A stretch of DNA of 34,777 bases from positions 1 through 34,777 of the forward strand of contig CAZEJK010000031.1 of the NCBI GenBank assembly GCA_964512045.1, given 5' to 3'. This DNA comes from CAZEJK01 sp964512045 (GTDB taxonomy: Bacteria > Acidobacteriota > Thermoanaerobaculia > Thermoanaerobaculales > Sulfomarinibacteraceae). Under the pieces are notes generated by a model. That model saw only the letters and a list, made by a program, of their open reading frames with translations, was not told the DNA's origin and made no database searches. Position numbers and translations under genes: made by a program. Below, piece by piece: positions 24,945-32,411 of this stretch (position 1 is its first letter; the number at the start of each line of letters is the position of its first letter).

Positions 24945-25709
24945 ATGGGTGGGCGCGCCCGCGTCGGCTCCGTGAGGCTCGAGCCAGAAGTTCTGAGGCG
25001 TGTAGTGCTCGCAGCCTCGGTGCTCATGTTCCTCGCCGCGTTCGGCTGTGTCACGGAGGATGGGCGCCGGACGCCCCTGACTCCACTGGAGTTGCAAGCC
25101 GGTATTGAACGGCTGAGCTCACCTTTGCCAGGAGATCCAGTGGCCCTGTACAGGGTCGAGGTCCCTGAGTCGGGTGGCCTACGGCTCACGGTGCAAACTG
25201 CGCCGGAGGGAGGGAGGTTCCTGCTCAGCGAGCCGTTTGGGGCAGCCGTGGCGCTCACAGTCTGGGATGCTCGTGGAGGATGGAGGGTGTACGACCTGCA
25301 GCAAGGGTGCCGTGTCGACTCGATGTCCTTCCCCATAATGGATCTTGCAGACGTGTCTCCTGCCGGTATCGTGCGATTGCTGATGGGCCGGTTACCGACA
25401 CTCATCGACGGAGGTAGATGTCGCGTGGTGGGTTCAGGCGACAGCATTGCGAAGCCCGAAGGCCCGGGGGAATGCACCGCCCTCATCGCTCCCGACCCAT
25501 GGCGTGTCGTTCGGGTTGCCGGGGGCACTGGTCGCGGGTTCTGGGAGGTCGAGCTCGACCAACACACGGCCTCGGTTGCAGGAGAGATCCACGTGAGCTG
25601 GGGTGACGGACAGTGGGCAGAGCTCCAGTTGGTGAGGCTCCAGTGGGACTCGCTGACGACGTTACCGCCAGAGCCAGAGCTTCCGTGGTGCTCGGTGACG
25701 GACGAGTGA
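24945..25709 (+). CDS. Lipoprotein, possibly LolB-like
   Basis: A hydrophobic segment (RRVVLAASVLMFLAAFGC) ends in a cysteine that fits a lipobox, so the protein is probably lipid-anchored. The mature part (about 220 residues) is predicted beta-rich, with GGLRLTVQTA, GRFLLSEPFGAAVALTVWDA and GFWEVELDQ, a pattern compatible with the LolB/LppX half-barrel that binds lipoprotein acyl chains. This fold assignment is inference only. Three starts are possible: GTG 24881 (GGAGG 9 bases upstream but giving an overlong N-region), ATG 24945, and GTG 24972 (a compact signal sequence). The gene follows the TPR gene, and TPR-lolB neighbourhoods are known in proteobacteria. Confidence 0.65.
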   Translation: MGGRARVGSVRLEPEVLRRVVLAASVLMFLAAFGCVTEDGRRTPLTPLELQAGIERLSSPLPGDPVALYRVEVPESGGLRLTVQTAPEGGRFLLSEPFGAAVALTVWDARGGWRVYDLQQGCRVDSMSFPIMDLADVSPAGIVRLLMGRLPTLIDGGRCRVVGSGDSIAKPEGPGECTALIAPDPWRVVRVAGGTGRGFWEVELDQHTASVAGEIHVSWGDGQWAELQLVRLQWDSLTTLPPEPELPWCSVTDE

Positions 25710-25735
25710 AAACCTCGGTGTACTCGTGGTAGAAT
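25707..25735 (+). promoter_or_regulatory. Promoter candidate upstream of the LRR gene
   Basis: TAGAAT (25730-25735), preceded by CGTGG, matches the pepA promoter core; TGAAAA lies 17 bases upstream as a weak -35. A leader of about 220 bases then precedes the LRR start. A 60-codon frame inside the leader (from GTG 25745) shows no recognisable protein. Confidence 0.4.
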
Positions 25736-25961
25736 TCTCAATCGGTGGCAGGGTTGCGTGTCGGGTCCATGGTCTCCGGCCAGGAGAGTGTGAGAGCAAT
25801 CACGATGGTGGCGCTGGGCTCGCGCAAGAGTGACACGTCTCACAGCCGATCTCCCGCGCTGGACCTATGTTGTCCTTGTCATGAAACACGCTGCTTTGCA
25901 CCGGAAGATCGTGCACGTTCGTCCTGATGGCAGAATACGGGCATCAGGAGGCGCGTTGAAG

Positions 25962-27116
25962 ATGGTGATGAGATCGATGCTCAACTTCGTGGCCACGGGA
26001 GCCGTGCTTCTTGCCGCGGGGCTCGTGACGCCCTTGGCAGCGGGGGAGTGCGTGGACCCGATCGTCATCCCCGATCCCGGTCTGGAGTCCGCGATCAGAG
26101 ATCAGCTCCATCTCGGCACTGCCCCGATCACGTGTGACGTCGTGCTCGGCATGTCGGAGCTGATGGCGTCCGGGCGGAGCATCACCAGTCTTGAAGGCCT
26201 CCAGAATGCGGCGAACTTGAGGATTCTGCACCTGGCATACAACCGCATTGATGACCTCGGACCCCTGGCCGAGCTCCAAGATCTCTGGTACTTGAACCTG
26301 GCACAGAACCGTGTGCAGGATCTCGAGCCGCTCCGTGGGCTGCTCGAGCTGGGGAATCTCTATCTGGATGACAACGCGGTCGTCAGTATCGATCCTCTCG
26401 AGAACCTGACGAAGCTGGCGTGGCTGACGGCCTCAGGAAACCAGATCCAGTCGGTCGACGCTCTCGCGAACCTCACGTCATTGTATGGGTTGCATCTGCA
26501 TGAGAATCGGATCGGGAGCATCGACGCTCTCGCGAACCTCACTCATCTCGGTCGATTGAGCTTCTTCTCCAATCGGATCGAGGACCTCGAGCCACTCCGG
26601 CACCTCGTGCACCTGTTCGAGCTGTATGCAGGCGACAACGAGATTGTCGACATCGAGCCTCTCACGGGTCTGACCTCGCTCGAGTACCTGTCGCTCTCTG
26701 GCAACGAGATCGAGACGATCGATGCATTGGAGATGGCGGTTCATCTGTCTCGGCTCTGGTTGAGCGAGAACCACATCTCCGATATCTCCGTCCTCGGTGA
26801 GCTGGGGAGCCTCGACGCGATCTGGCTCGACAACAACCGAATCCGGGACATCGATCCTCTGCTCGAGAACCCTGGTCTTGGTTACAACACCTCTTCAGCG
26901 CTGGGTTTTCGCGATTTTGTGAACCTCGACCATAACTGCCTGGACGGTAACGGTAGCGCAGGTGGAGACGCTATTGCGGCCCTGCGGTCGCAGGGAGTCG
27001 AGGTGGAGTCGCACGAGCAGCTGCACTGCATCGACCGTGATTCTGACGCCTTCGGACGGTCAGCCGAGGTGGAGTTCTCGGGCCACGCCTTCAGCGGCGG
27101 CACGCTCGGCTTCTAA
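25962..27116 (+). CDS. Secreted leucine-rich-repeat protein (internalin-type LRR)
   Basis: The 384-residue product has a signal peptide (about residues 1-27, LLAAGLVTPLAAGE), a short cap (CVDPIVIPDPGLESAIRDQL), then ten leucine-rich repeats of exactly 22 residues with consensus IxxIxxLxxLxxLxxLxLxxNx and part of an eleventh, and a C-terminal cap with cysteines. The 22-residue period is that of bacterial internalins, which bind proteins outside the cell. No LPXTG, membrane helix or sorting tag follows, so it is probably periplasmic or released. AGGAGG at 25946-25951 supports ATG 25962. Two adjacent repeats share a 16-base identical stretch 66 bases apart (26461 and 26527), a sign of recent repeat duplication. 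The binding partner is unknown. Confidence 0.9.
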   Translation: MVMRSMLNFVATGAVLLAAGLVTPLAAGECVDPIVIPDPGLESAIRDQLHLGTAPITCDVVLGMSELMASGRSITSLEGLQNAANLRILHLAYNRIDDLGPLAELQDLWYLNLAQNRVQDLEPLRGLLELGNLYLDDNAVVSIDPLENLTKLAWLTASGNQIQSVDALANLTSLYGLHLHENRIGSIDALANLTHLGRLSFFSNRIEDLEPLRHLVHLFELYAGDNEIVDIEPLTGLTSLEYLSLSGNEIETIDALEMAVHLSRLWLSENHISDISVLGELGSLDAIWLDNNRIRDIDPLLENPGLGYNTSSALGFRDFVNLDHNCLDGNGSAGGDAIAALRSQGVEVESHEQLHCIDRDSDAFGRSAEVEFSGHAFSGGTLGF

Positions 27117-27332
27117 CGCGGCCGCGGGCCGCAACCAAAAGGTGTGCTCCGAAGGTGCCGGTCCCGCGCCCGCTGCAACCCATGAGCCGTCGGGGATGAG
27201 ATCCCCCATCCATCCAACAGCATGCGCAGGCAGGTCCTCATGCCCTGCCGAGATTACGATTTCGCTGACCGTGCAGCTGTGAGGGGGCGGCAGTCTGCAC
27301 TCTGCAGTCAGCCTCGAGTATTCGAAGATGCC
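27117..27332 (+). repeat. Dispersed intergenic repeat, copy 3 (diverged)
   Basis: It begins directly after the LRR stop codon: hairpin GCGGCC-GCG-GGCCGC (27118-27132) within CGCGGCCGCGGGCCGCAACC, then 17 bases, then GGTGCCGGTCCC. The 20-base first module is identical to copy 2. The distal end, CCTCGAGTATTCGAAGATGC (27311-27330), matches the distal end of copies 1 and 2, but the middle is unrelated or strongly diverged. The rest of the gap to 27449, between convergent genes, shows nothing further. Confidence 0.7.
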
Positions 27333-27449
27333 GCGGTCTGAGTTCATGAGCGTGGTGTCGCTCGTGACGATTCCGGTTTCCGAGCCTGGGCCTGTGGAGA
27401 CGAGGGGGGGGCCGCCGGCCCGTTGTGAAGCAAACCGGTTGACCGTGGC

Positions 27450-28151
27450 CTACTCGCAGATCTGGACCATTCTGCTGGGGTCGTGGAGCCAGTCCCCGAC
27501 GAAGTTCTGGAGACCAATGTTGAACCTGCTTCCAGGCATCAACCGAGGATCTTCGGCCATGACAGCCGTGATCTGCTCGTCGCTCCAGCTCTTGATCTCG
27601 AGGGCAAGGCTCTCCGCGCCCATCTTGAGAACCAGCTGCCGATGGCGCTGACTGGCGCCAAAGCCTGAACCGAACAGCGTGAACGTCGCACCGGGGTCGA
27701 CGCAGTCACTTGGCAGCGCGGAGGTAATCCGAGGCTGCGATTGCAGACAGAACTCGAATGGAAGGCTGTTGCTCACCCGCTTTCCATTGGCGTCATGCAG
27801 CTCCCAGACGTACACCTCGCCAGGCTCGAGACGGGGATCTTCTGGCGCCACAACCGTCAGCTCATCCTCGCTCCACCCGGCAATGGTGCATGCTACAGCG
27901 TGGTCACCGGGCCCGCGAATGACGAGAGTATGCGATCCAGCCTCGCTGCCGAACGACTGCCCTTTGAGAGTGACCTCGGCTCCTTGTCGAACACAACCGA
28001 GCGGTCTGTGGGACGCGATGATGCTCTGGACAGTCTGCTCCTCTTGGGCGGCGCGTTGCTCGTCGCTGGCGACTGTGCTCGCGATGGGCCACGTCGCGCA
28101 CAGGAGAATGAGGCAAAGGACGACCGCCAAAGGACGGTGAGTTGACGTCAT
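27450..28151 (-). CDS. Secreted protein with two IPT/TIG (Ig-like) domains
   Basis: The 233-residue product has a signal peptide (about residues 1-28, ending STVASDE). The mature chain is two tandem copies of an IPT/TIG-like Ig fold of about 85 residues. Both start with a proline-containing strand plus Cys (RPLGCVRQGAEVTLKG and LPSDCVDPGATFTLFG), continue with FG(S/A) and a GWSEDELT / SWSDEQIT strand followed by EDPRL(E/M)PG, and end near a second Cys. The paired cysteines suggest one disulfide per domain. Such domains are found in cell-surface and extracellular proteins; no catalytic residues are seen. The ATG at 28151 has TAGGAA upstream. It lies downstream of glycogen synthase on the same strand (97-base gap with a CGGGCG/CGCCCG hairpin at 28169-28182). 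Confidence 0.82.
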   Translation of the reverse strand: MTSTHRPLAVVLCLILLCATWPIASTVASDEQRAAQEEQTVQSIIASHRPLGCVRQGAEVTLKGQSFGSEAGSHTLVIRGPGDHAVACTIAGWSEDELTVVAPEDPRLEPGEVYVWELHDANGKRVSNSLPFEFCLQSQPRITSALPSDCVDPGATFTLFGSGFGASQRHRQLVLKMGAESLALEIKSWSDEQITAVMAEDPRLMPGSRFNIGLQNFVGDWLHDPSRMVQICE

Positions 28152-28248
28152 GAGTTCCTACCTTTCTTCGGGCGAGCGCCCGATGGCGGGTGATGGTACC
28201 GTTCGATGCGATCCGTGTCCATGGTCTGGCGATGGGCCAGTCCTGCCG

Positions 28249-29691
28249 TCAACGCGTCAGCTGCTCGTACAGCGCTACGTAGTGGCCGATCTGCTCCGTC
28301 CAGGACCAGTCCTGTGACATGCACCGGAGCATGAGCGCCTGCCACTGCTGGGGGCTCCTGAAGCGATGTCGAGCTCGCGCAAGACAGTGCTGAAACGCTT
28401 CCGGTGATGGCTCATCGAAGATGAAGCCAGTCCCGTCGGGAGCCTCTGCATCGACGACGGTATCGGCAAGACCGCCCGTTCGGCGAACGAGCGGTACCGT
28501 GGCGTAGCGGAGGGCGTACAGCTGACTGAGTCCACACGGCTCCCACCTCGACGGCATCAGTACGATGTCTGCGCCAGCCTGAACTCGATGTGCCAGATCC
28601 GGATCGTAACCAGTGTACACACCCACTCGTCCTGGGAAGCTCTGCCGGAGGCTGTCGAAGGTGCTCTCGATATCGGGTTCGCCGCTTCCGAGAACCACCA
28701 GCCCGCAGCCGTCGCCCAGGGCGTCGCGCAGACCGTCTGACACGAGATCGAAGCCCTTCTGGTGGGTGAGACGAGACACGATCCCCAAGACGGGCTCTCG
28801 GCTGTCCACGGTCAGCCGAAACTCCTCGAGCAGCGCAGTCTTGCAGACTCGCTTGCCGGACAGGTCGTTCGCCGAGTAGTTGGCGGCGATGCGAGGGTCC
28901 GTCACCGGGTTCCACTCGTCCGTATCGATTCCGTTGACGATACCGATCAATCGCTCGCTCCGAGCCCGGAGCAGTCGATCGAGCCCGGCACCAGTCTCCG
29001 GTTGTTGGATCTCCGCGGCGTAGGTCCGGCTGACCGTCGTCAGCTGGTCGGCGTACAGAATGCCTGTCGTGAGAAAGCGGACGCGCCCCTGCTCGAGGTC
29101 GTCACCGGAGAAGAAGGACATATAGCCTGAGAGACCGAGGTCCGCCAGGACGCTGGGGGAGAAGCTCCCCTGGTAGGAGACATTGTGGAGCGTCAGGACG
29201 GTCCGAGTACCGGTGAATCTCCGATGGCCGCCATGTGTTGTTTGCAGCAGTAATGGGATCAACGCCGTATGCCAATCGTGCAGGTGGAGGATATCGGGCG
29301 ACCAGTCGAGGTGAGCGAAGGTCTCGAGAACCGCGCGACAGAAGAAGCCGAACCGCACCGCCTCATCCGGCGCAGAGGTGTATAGGGAGGGACGATCGAA
29401 CAGCTCCGGACAGCGGATCAAGAAGACTGTGCTGTGCTGGGAGTCAGTGGGTGTCACGATACTGAACTGGTACTCACGATCGCCCATGGAGACCACGAGA
29501 TCGCCGAGACCGTCCACCTGTTTCGTCGCTCCATCGGGAATGGCGCTCTCATGGTACGGTACGATTGATCGGGCCTCGTGCCCGCCATGTCGCAAGTTGC
29601 GATGCAGAGCGGCGCACATCTCTCCGAGACCACCCGTACTGGCGTACGGGGCGAGCTCTGCGGACACGGAGCAGATCTTCAACGGCGGCAT
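28249..29691 (-). CDS. glgA: Glycogen synthase (GT5 family)
   Basis: Transfers glucose from ADP-glucose (or UDP-glucose) to a growing alpha-1,4-glucan. The 480-residue product spans the full two-domain GT-B fold: N-terminal ASTGGLGEM (about residues 17-25), HLHDWHTALIPLL (about 134-146), TLHNVSYQG, and the C-terminal donor site PSRWEPCGLSQL and RRTGGLADTV with the catalytic Glu. The lysine of the usual KTGGL motif (Lys15 of E. coli GlgA, involved in binding the sugar-nucleotide phosphates) is serine here. The ATG at 29691 has GGAGGA 4 bases upstream. No glgB, glgC or glgP is adjacent, so the gene stands apart from a glycogen operon. Confidence 0.94.
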   Translation of the reverse strand: MPPLKICSVSAELAPYASTGGLGEMCAALHRNLRHGGHEARSIVPYHESAIPDGATKQVDGLGDLVVSMGDREYQFSIVTPTDSQHSTVFLIRCPELFDRPSLYTSAPDEAVRFGFFCRAVLETFAHLDWSPDILHLHDWHTALIPLLLQTTHGGHRRFTGTRTVLTLHNVSYQGSFSPSVLADLGLSGYMSFFSGDDLEQGRVRFLTTGILYADQLTTVSRTYAAEIQQPETGAGLDRLLRARSERLIGIVNGIDTDEWNPVTDPRIAANYSANDLSGKRVCKTALLEEFRLTVDSREPVLGIVSRLTHQKGFDLVSDGLRDALGDGCGLVVLGSGEPDIESTFDSLRQSFPGRVGVYTGYDPDLAHRVQAGADIVLMPSRWEPCGLSQLYALRYATVPLVRRTGGLADTVVDAEAPDGTGFIFDEPSPEAFQHCLARARHRFRSPQQWQALMLRCMSQDWSWTEQIGHYVALYEQLTR

Positions 29692-29708
29692 GTGCTCCTC
29701 CCTGCAGG

Positions 29709-29737
29709 ATCATAACGGAACCTCTGGATGTTGTCCT
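29709..29737 (-). promoter_or_regulatory. Promoter of glgA
   Basis: On the minus strand AGGACA (29732-29737) and TATGAT (29709-29714) are separated by exactly 17 bases; the ribosome-binding site and the ATG at 29691 follow. Both boxes are close to the sigma-70 consensus. Confidence 0.55.
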
Positions 29738-29769
29738 TGGGGTGACGCGAGCGGGTCGGTGCCCTGGTG

Positions 29770-29775
29770 TAGAAT
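29770..29775 (+). promoter_or_regulatory. Candidate -10 box upstream of the DUF1573-like gene
   Basis: TAGAAT, as upstream of pepA and the LRR gene, lies 44 bases before the ATG at 29820. No good -35 box is found at the usual distance. Confidence 0.35.
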
Positions 29776-29819
29776 GCAGGGCGTGCTGTGGCTCTTCAGG
29801 AAAGCCACTGGAGGTGTTC

Positions 29820-31061
29820 ATGAGAAAGGTCGTGGTGATCGCGTTGGCCCTCGGGGTGACCTGCGCGGCAATTGTCACAGGTCAGTCCGATAGCGCAACG
29901 CCCGCGCCAGGACTGGTGATCGAGCAGACCGAGATCGATGTCGGCGCCGTGAAGGCAGGACAGGAGGCTGTGGCGACGTTCGTGCTCCGTAACACGGGAG
30001 AAACACCAGTCAAGATTCTGAAGGTCAAGCCCGGTTGAGGCTGCTCTGTGGCCGAGTTTGACTCGGTGATCCCGGCAGGTGGGTCGGGAAAGATCATTGG
30101 AAAGGTGCGGACTGGTGGAACGGAGGTCGGACGGCGTACAAAGTCGATCCGAGTGCAGACGAACGATCCCAACAATGGCCTGCTCTATCTTCGTATCTCC
30201 TATGAGGTTGTCCCGGTGATCCAGGTGCTACCGTCTTCACGGCCGCGAGTCGACGTGGTCGAGGGGCAGAGTGCGACACATTCGCTTCTGCTGCGGCGAG
30301 GAGACGGAAAGCCCCTGGAGCTGCGCAACGTGCAGTCTGTGCTCCCCGAGGTGGTGATGGCGACCCCGCGCGCTGCCAAAGCTGGCGAGCGTGGCGGTGA
30401 GGACCTGGTGGCCACTGCGGGCGATGTCTGGCTGGACGTGCAGGTGACTGCGCCGGCGGACGGTCGAGCACGGAGTGTTCGGCTGGCAGCGGCGACCAAC
30501 CACCCACAGATGGCCCGCCTGGTGCTACCAGTCGTCGTGCTGGTGCAAAAGCTCGTCGAGACGCGTCCAGAGCAGGTCAGGCTATGGCTTGGAACCGGCG
30601 ATCGCCGATATGAGTCGATCGAGCTAGAGCTGCGCCACTCTGCGGGCGAGCCCTTCTCGATCACCGGGGTGGAAAGCTCGCACCCAGAGCTGTTCTCGGT
30701 GGTTCCCGTGAGTGCGGAGCCGGGTCCGCTGCAGCGTGTCCGGGTCGAGCTAGTGGAGCCAGAGGAAGAGCTGGCAGGCGCTAGCTTGCGCGGTGAGCTG
30801 CGAGTTGCGACCACCCTCGAGAGCCTTTCGGAAGTGTCAGTGCCGGTCCTGGTCGGGGAGCGACGACGTCCAGCACGAAGCGACGGCACACCTGCTCAGC
30901 AGGATGTTGTCTCGTCCGAACGGACTGAGGTAGAGCCTCGCCTGGCGCCGTCGGAGGAGCGTCCGGCTGGCGATCGAACACTGCGACAGGTACCGACCGT
31001 GCCGCAGCAGAAGCCGACTCCGAAGCCCGTCGAGGTCGGCTATGGCGGCTCGACTCGATAG
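29820..31061 (+). CDS. DUF1573-like secreted protein with in-frame TGA, probable selenoprotein
   Basis: The 413-residue product (one TGA codon read through) has a signal peptide (about residues 1-21) and a DUF1573-type Ig-like domain: FVLRNTGETPVKILKVKPG, then TGA at 30036-30038 (residue 73), then GCSVAEFDSVIPAGGSGKI and KSIRVQTNDPNNG. In this family the motif is V-x-P-S/G-Cys-Gly-Cys-T/S, and the TGA falls exactly on the first Cys, giving U-G-C. The frame is open for 340 codons after the TGA with clear homology on both sides, so a second gene or decay is less likely than selenocysteine. A long strand-rich C-terminal region follows and a Pro-rich tail ends the protein. GGAGG 5 bases before ATG 29820 supports the start. 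The M29 peptidase gene follows by 29 bases. Selenocysteine machinery is not in the window, so incorporation is inferred. Confidence 0.8.
30039..30070 (+). promoter_or_regulatory. Candidate bacterial SECIS hairpin after the in-frame TGA
   Basis: CCGAG (30052-30056) and CTCGG (30062-30066) form a stem with loop TTTGA, 13 bases after the TGA. If the closing G-C pair opens, the loop is GTTTGAC over a 4-bp stem, which places a G at the loop start as bacterial SECIS elements prefer. The loop lies about 18 bases after the TGA, in the usual 16-37 range. The hairpin is small and needs a folding calculation. Confidence 0.4.
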
Positions 31062-31090
31062 AGTCCCGGAGCTCGGGGATTGGAGTCAGA

Positions 31091-32320
31091 ATGAGGATCA
31101 TCGTACCCGATATCGACGCAAACGAGCTGGAGACGTGGGCCGGGATTCTGATCGACCACTCGCTAGGTGGGGTGGGGCCGGCAGATCGGGTCATGATCAA
31201 AGGGGAGCGGGTGTGCTGGCCCCTGATGGCGGTGCTCGAGCGCAAGGTCATCGAGGCAGGCGGGACTCCGGACGTCAATCTTGTCCCGCCCAACAACGAG
31301 CGTGGGCGTGTATGGTCCTCGGCAGTTCCGCGCTATGGAACCCCAGAGCAAGTGGAAGCGGTCCCGGAGTGGCATCGGCAGCGGTACGAGAGCATGACCA
31401 AGTACATTGAGGTCCTCGGCGCGGAGGATCCGAGCTCGTACTCGGGACTGTCGGCCGATGCCGTTCGGCAGCTTGCCAGTGCGGACCGTCCGTTCGCCAA
31501 CATTCGACTCAGCAAGCCGTGGGTGCTCACTCTGTTCCCGACAGCCGGCTTTGCTGAGATGGAGGGTCTGGACCTCGAGACCTACACCCGGTTCATCGTC
31601 GACGCCTCGACCACCGATCCGACGCAGCTTCTGGAGGCAGAGCAGCGCATAGCGCCAGTCGTCGAGCAGGGGCAACAGGTGGTGATCGAGACGGTCGACC
31701 CGCGCACAGATCGCGAGCTCATGCTCACTCTGGACACCTCGCCGAGCCGGGTCGTACAGTCATACGGTCTGCGGAACTTTCCGGATGGAGAGGTGTTTAC
31801 ATCTCCGGATGCGCGCAGGACCGAGGGTGAGATCTTCGTCGATCTTCCGGTGCACTACGGGGGACAGGACATTCAGGGGATCTACCTGAAGTTCGAAGGT
31901 GGCGTCATCGTCGAGCACAGCGCCGAGGTGGGCGGGGATCAGCTCGCGGCGATTATCTCGAGCGATGAAGGGTCTCACCGGTTGGGAGAGCTGGCGTTTG
32001 GGATGAACCCGGGGCTGACGCGCGTGCTCAAGCACCCTCTCCTGGTGGAAAAGGTGGGAGGTACCCTCCACATTGCGATCGGTGCCAGCTACGAGGACTG
32101 TTACGTGGAGGACCCAGCATCAGAAGAAGGTCGGGCCCAGATCGAAGAGCTGGAGCGATCCGGAGCACTCAACCGCTCCTCGCAGCACGTCGATATCGTG
32201 ACGGACTTTCGTCCTGGCGGTTGCGGGCGGCGGGTCACGATCGATGGTCGCCAGTTGATCTCGCGCGATGGTCTCTGGGTCCCAGAGAATGGCGTTGACG
32301 AGGAGGAGACCACGACCTGA
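31091..32320 (+). CDS. Aminopeptidase, peptidase family M29 (AmpS/PepS type)
   Basis: Two-metal aminopeptidase of the thermophilic-aminopeptidase family. The 409-residue length is normal. All ligand and catalytic positions known from AmpS/AmpT can be matched by eye: Glu234 (DGEVFTSP), Glu300 (LGELAFG), His327 (LHIAIG), Tyr334 (ASYEDC), and His366 and Asp368 (QHVDIVTD). The active site therefore appears intact. TTGGAG just upstream supports ATG 31091. It follows the DUF1573-like gene by 29 bases and precedes the ClpX-like gene by 91 bases, giving a probable plus-strand operon. The natural substrate is unknown. Confidence 0.9.
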   Translation: MRIIVPDIDANELETWAGILIDHSLGGVGPADRVMIKGERVCWPLMAVLERKVIEAGGTPDVNLVPPNNERGRVWSSAVPRYGTPEQVEAVPEWHRQRYESMTKYIEVLGAEDPSSYSGLSADAVRQLASADRPFANIRLSKPWVLTLFPTAGFAEMEGLDLETYTRFIVDASTTDPTQLLEAEQRIAPVVEQGQQVVIETVDPRTDRELMLTLDTSPSRVVQSYGLRNFPDGEVFTSPDARRTEGEIFVDLPVHYGGQDIQGIYLKFEGGVIVEHSAEVGGDQLAAIISSDEGSHRLGELAFGMNPGLTRVLKHPLLVEKVGGTLHIAIGASYEDCYVEDPASEEGRAQIEELERSGALNRSSQHVDIVTDFRPGGCGRRVTIDGRQLISRDGLWVPENGVDEEETTT

Positions 32321-32411
32321 AGCACCCGAGGAGCCGACAGGATGTGACAGCGGGTTGGTTGCCGAAGGTTGAGCGTCAGGGCAGAGTCTCGGATTTCAAG
32401 GGAGACACGGA

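Noticed and set aside
24203..25843. Long minus-strand frame (546 codons) opposite the TPR and lipoprotein genes
   Set aside because: GC-rich antisense shadow without motifs. The plus-strand genes have a signal peptide, repeats and a lipobox.
25745..25927. Small protein of 60 codons in the LRR leader
   Set aside because: No ribosome-binding site, no motif, and composition as expected from a chance frame.
27111..27332. Integron attC site or cassette array
   Set aside because: The repeat copies lack paired RYYYAAC/GTTRRRY core sites, sit beside genes on both strands including mgtE, and no integrase is present.
28169..28182. Terminator between glgA and the IPT gene (CGGGCG/CGCCCG hairpin)
   Set aside because: No T-run follows on either strand and it sits just upstream of the IPT gene's ribosome-binding site; left as a leader hairpin only.
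30048..31061. Treating the part after the TGA as a separate gene
   Set aside because: It is in the same frame as the part before the TGA, has no ribosome-binding site or signal peptide, and the conserved domain spans the TGA.
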